Below are positions 5,904 to 7,237 of a stretch of 7,237 nt of DNA, in pieces (within the stretch, counting starts at the first letter, position 1; the number at the start of each line of letters is the position of its first letter). Location: the NCBI GenBank assembly GCA_030652715.1, contig JAUSQB010000055.1, positions 1 to 7,237 on the forward strand. Direction: 5' to 3'. This stretch comes from Rugosibacter sp. (GTDB lineage Bacteria; Pseudomonadota; Gammaproteobacteria; Burkholderiales; Rhodocyclaceae). The notes under the pieces were generated by a model, which did no database searches, was not told the origin of the DNA, and saw only the letters and a list, made by a program, of their open reading frames with translations. The position numbers and the translations under genes were made by a program.

Positions 5904-7237
5904 ATGAACGCAAACCACTTCTCGATCGCCGAAGAAACCCTTCTGGCCCCCTATGATCTTGCCCCGCACAAGCTGGAGCGCATCTTCGGTCAGCTCATGA
6001 GCCATCATGTCGATTTCGCTGATCTGTATTTTCAATATGCACGCTCCGAAGCCTGGAGCCTGGAAGAAGGCATAGTCAAATCGGGCAGCTTCAACATTGA
6101 GCAAGGCGTCGGCGTACGTGCCATTTCTGGTGAAAAAACCGCCTTCGCCTATTCGGACGACATCAGCTTGAGCGCTTTGCAAACCGCTGCGGGCACCACT
6201 CGCGCCATTGCTGCAGGAGGCGCTCATCGTTTGGCCCCGGCGTTACGCCATCGCCGAGCCTCCCCGGCACTGTATGCCGCAGGTGACCCGATCAGTTCGC
6301 TCAAAGATGCTGAAAAAGTATCGCTGCTCGAACGCCTGGAAGCCATGGCGCACGCCGCCGATCCGCGCGTCAAGGAGGTCATGGCAAATATTGCCGGCAC
6401 CTGGGAAGTCATACTCGTGGCGCGATCTGACGGCCATATGGCCGCCGATGTCCGCCCGCTGGTGCGGGTTTCACTCTCTGTCATCATGGAAGACAATGGG
6501 CGGCGCGAGCAGGGATCTTCAGGTGGTGGCGGACGTTTCGATTACGCTTACTTTACCGATGACATGCTGCGCGACTATGCCCGCTGCGCGGTTCACCAAG
6601 CCAGCGTTAACTTGGCTGCAAAACCTGCACCAGCGGGTGAAATGACCGTTGTACTCGGCCCCGGCTGGCCTGGCATTCTGCTGCATGAAGCCGTAGGCCA
6701 CGGGCTGGAGGGCGACTTTAACCGCAAAGGCAGCTCAACTTTTTCCGGCAGGCTTGGGCAACGCGTTGCTGCCAAAGGCGTCACGGTAATCGATGACGGC
6801 ACGCTGGCTGATCGCCGTGGCTCGCTCACCGTGGATGATGAAGGCAACCCGACACAGCGTACCGTACTGATCGAAGACGGCATCCTCGTCGGTTATCTGC
6901 AGGATAGTCTCAATGCGCGCTTGATGGGCGTGGCACCCACGGGTAATGGCCGCCGCGAATCCTTCGCCCACCTGCCACTGCCACGCATGACCAACACCAT
7001 GATGATGAACGGCGATCACGATCCGCAGGAAATCATCAAGTCCGTCAAAAAGGGGATTTACGCGGCCAACTTTGGCGGCGGCCAGGTAGACATCACCAGC
7101 GGCAAGTTTGTCTTTTCCACCGCCGAGGCCTACCTGATCGAAAACGGCAAAATCACCACCCCAGTAAAAGGCGCAACACTCATCGGCAACGGGCCGGACG
7201 CCATGACTCGCGTCTCGATGATAGGCAACGACATGGC
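5904..7237 (+). CDS. tldD: Metalloprotease subunit TldD (3' end missing)
   Basis: TldD is the zinc-bearing subunit of the TldD/TldE(PmbA) protease, which in E. coli helps mature microcin B17 and degrade the antitoxin CcdA, and threads unfolded peptides into a closed chamber (family knowledge). The window shows 444 codons, running off the right edge; E. coli TldD has 481 residues, so about 35-40 are missing. Seen here: an N-terminal domain with DFADLYFQYARSE (37-49) and VRAISGEKTAFAYSDD (71-86); RREQGSSGGGGRFDY (200-214); the metal site HEAVGHGLEGDF (261-272), in which His261, Glu262 and His266 form HExxxH; then DDGT, GNGRRESFAHLPLPRMTNT (348-366) and the GIYAANFGGGQVDITSG block (384-400). The downstream Cys, the expected third zinc ligand, should lie just beyond the window. 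Start is the ATG with AAGGA upstream. It is the third gene of the yhdP operon; no pmbA/tldE is present here. Confidence 0.96.
   Translation, partial: MNANHFSIAEETLLAPYDLAPHKLERIFGQLMSHHVDFADLYFQYARSEAWSLEEGIVKSGSFNIEQGVGVRAISGEKTAFAYSDDISLSALQTAAGTTRAIAAGGAHRLAPALRHRRASPALYAAGDPISSLKDAEKVSLLERLEAMAHAADPRVKEVMANIAGTWEVILVARSDGHMAADVRPLVRVSLSVIMEDNGRREQGSSGGGGRFDYAYFTDDMLRDYARCAVHQASVNLAAKPAPAGEMTVVLGPGWPGILLHEAVGHGLEGDFNRKGSSTFSGRLGQRVAAKGVTVIDDGTLADRRGSLTVDDEGNPTQRTVLIEDGILVGYLQDSLNARLMGVAPTGNGRRESFAHLPLPRMTNTMMMNGDHDPQEIIKSVKKGIYAANFGGGQVDITSGKFVFSTAEAYLIENGKITTPVKGATLIGNGPDAMTRVSMIGNDM

Overview
The window looks like ordinary betaproteobacterial core chromosome. I infer a Nitrosomonadales-like organism from the protein sequences and the gene order; this is not proven. 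No mobile element, tRNA, rRNA, CRISPR array or phage-like gene is visible. Coding density is very high: the only real non-coding stretch is about 90 bases between two divergent genes, and no gap exceeds 300 bases.

Layout. (1) Positions 1-901 on the minus strand hold the N-terminal third of glnE, the bifunctional glutamine synthetase adenylyltransferase/adenylyl-removase, running off the left edge. (2) Positions 902-991 are the divergent intergenic region, which must carry the 5' control of both flanking genes. It contains a perfect 10-base palindrome but no convincing promoter or Shine-Dalgarno site for either annotated start. (3) Positions 992-5104 (+) hold a 1370-residue YhdP-family (AsmA/TamB-like) envelope protein with one N-terminal membrane anchor. 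An 11-base C tract lies inside this gene. (4) Positions 5101-5895 (+) hold a nitrilase-superfamily amidase of the Nit1 type with an intact Glu-Lys-Cys triad, overlapping yhdP by four bases (GTGA). (5) Positions 5904-7237 (+) hold the first 444 codons of tldD, the metalloprotease subunit with its HExxxH motif, running off the right edge.

The three plus-strand genes are packed as one apparent operon (overlap of 4 bases, then a gap of 8 bases). The yhdP-tldD linkage is also known in gammaproteobacteria such as E. coli. YhdP is expected to move phospholipid between inner and outer membrane. Nit1-type enzymes repair deaminated glutathione in the cytoplasm. TldD works with TldE/PmbA, which is not in this window, to degrade or mature small proteins and peptides. 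GlnE on the other strand tunes glutamine synthetase to nitrogen supply. The sequence does not show any direct functional coupling among the four.

The observation most worth a second look is the C11 tract in yhdP. Loss of one C gives a stop within two codons and gain of one C gives a stop about 43 codons later, so the tract is either a possible slippage on/off switch or a place where sequencing error is likely. I did not find a clearly novel multi-gene system here.
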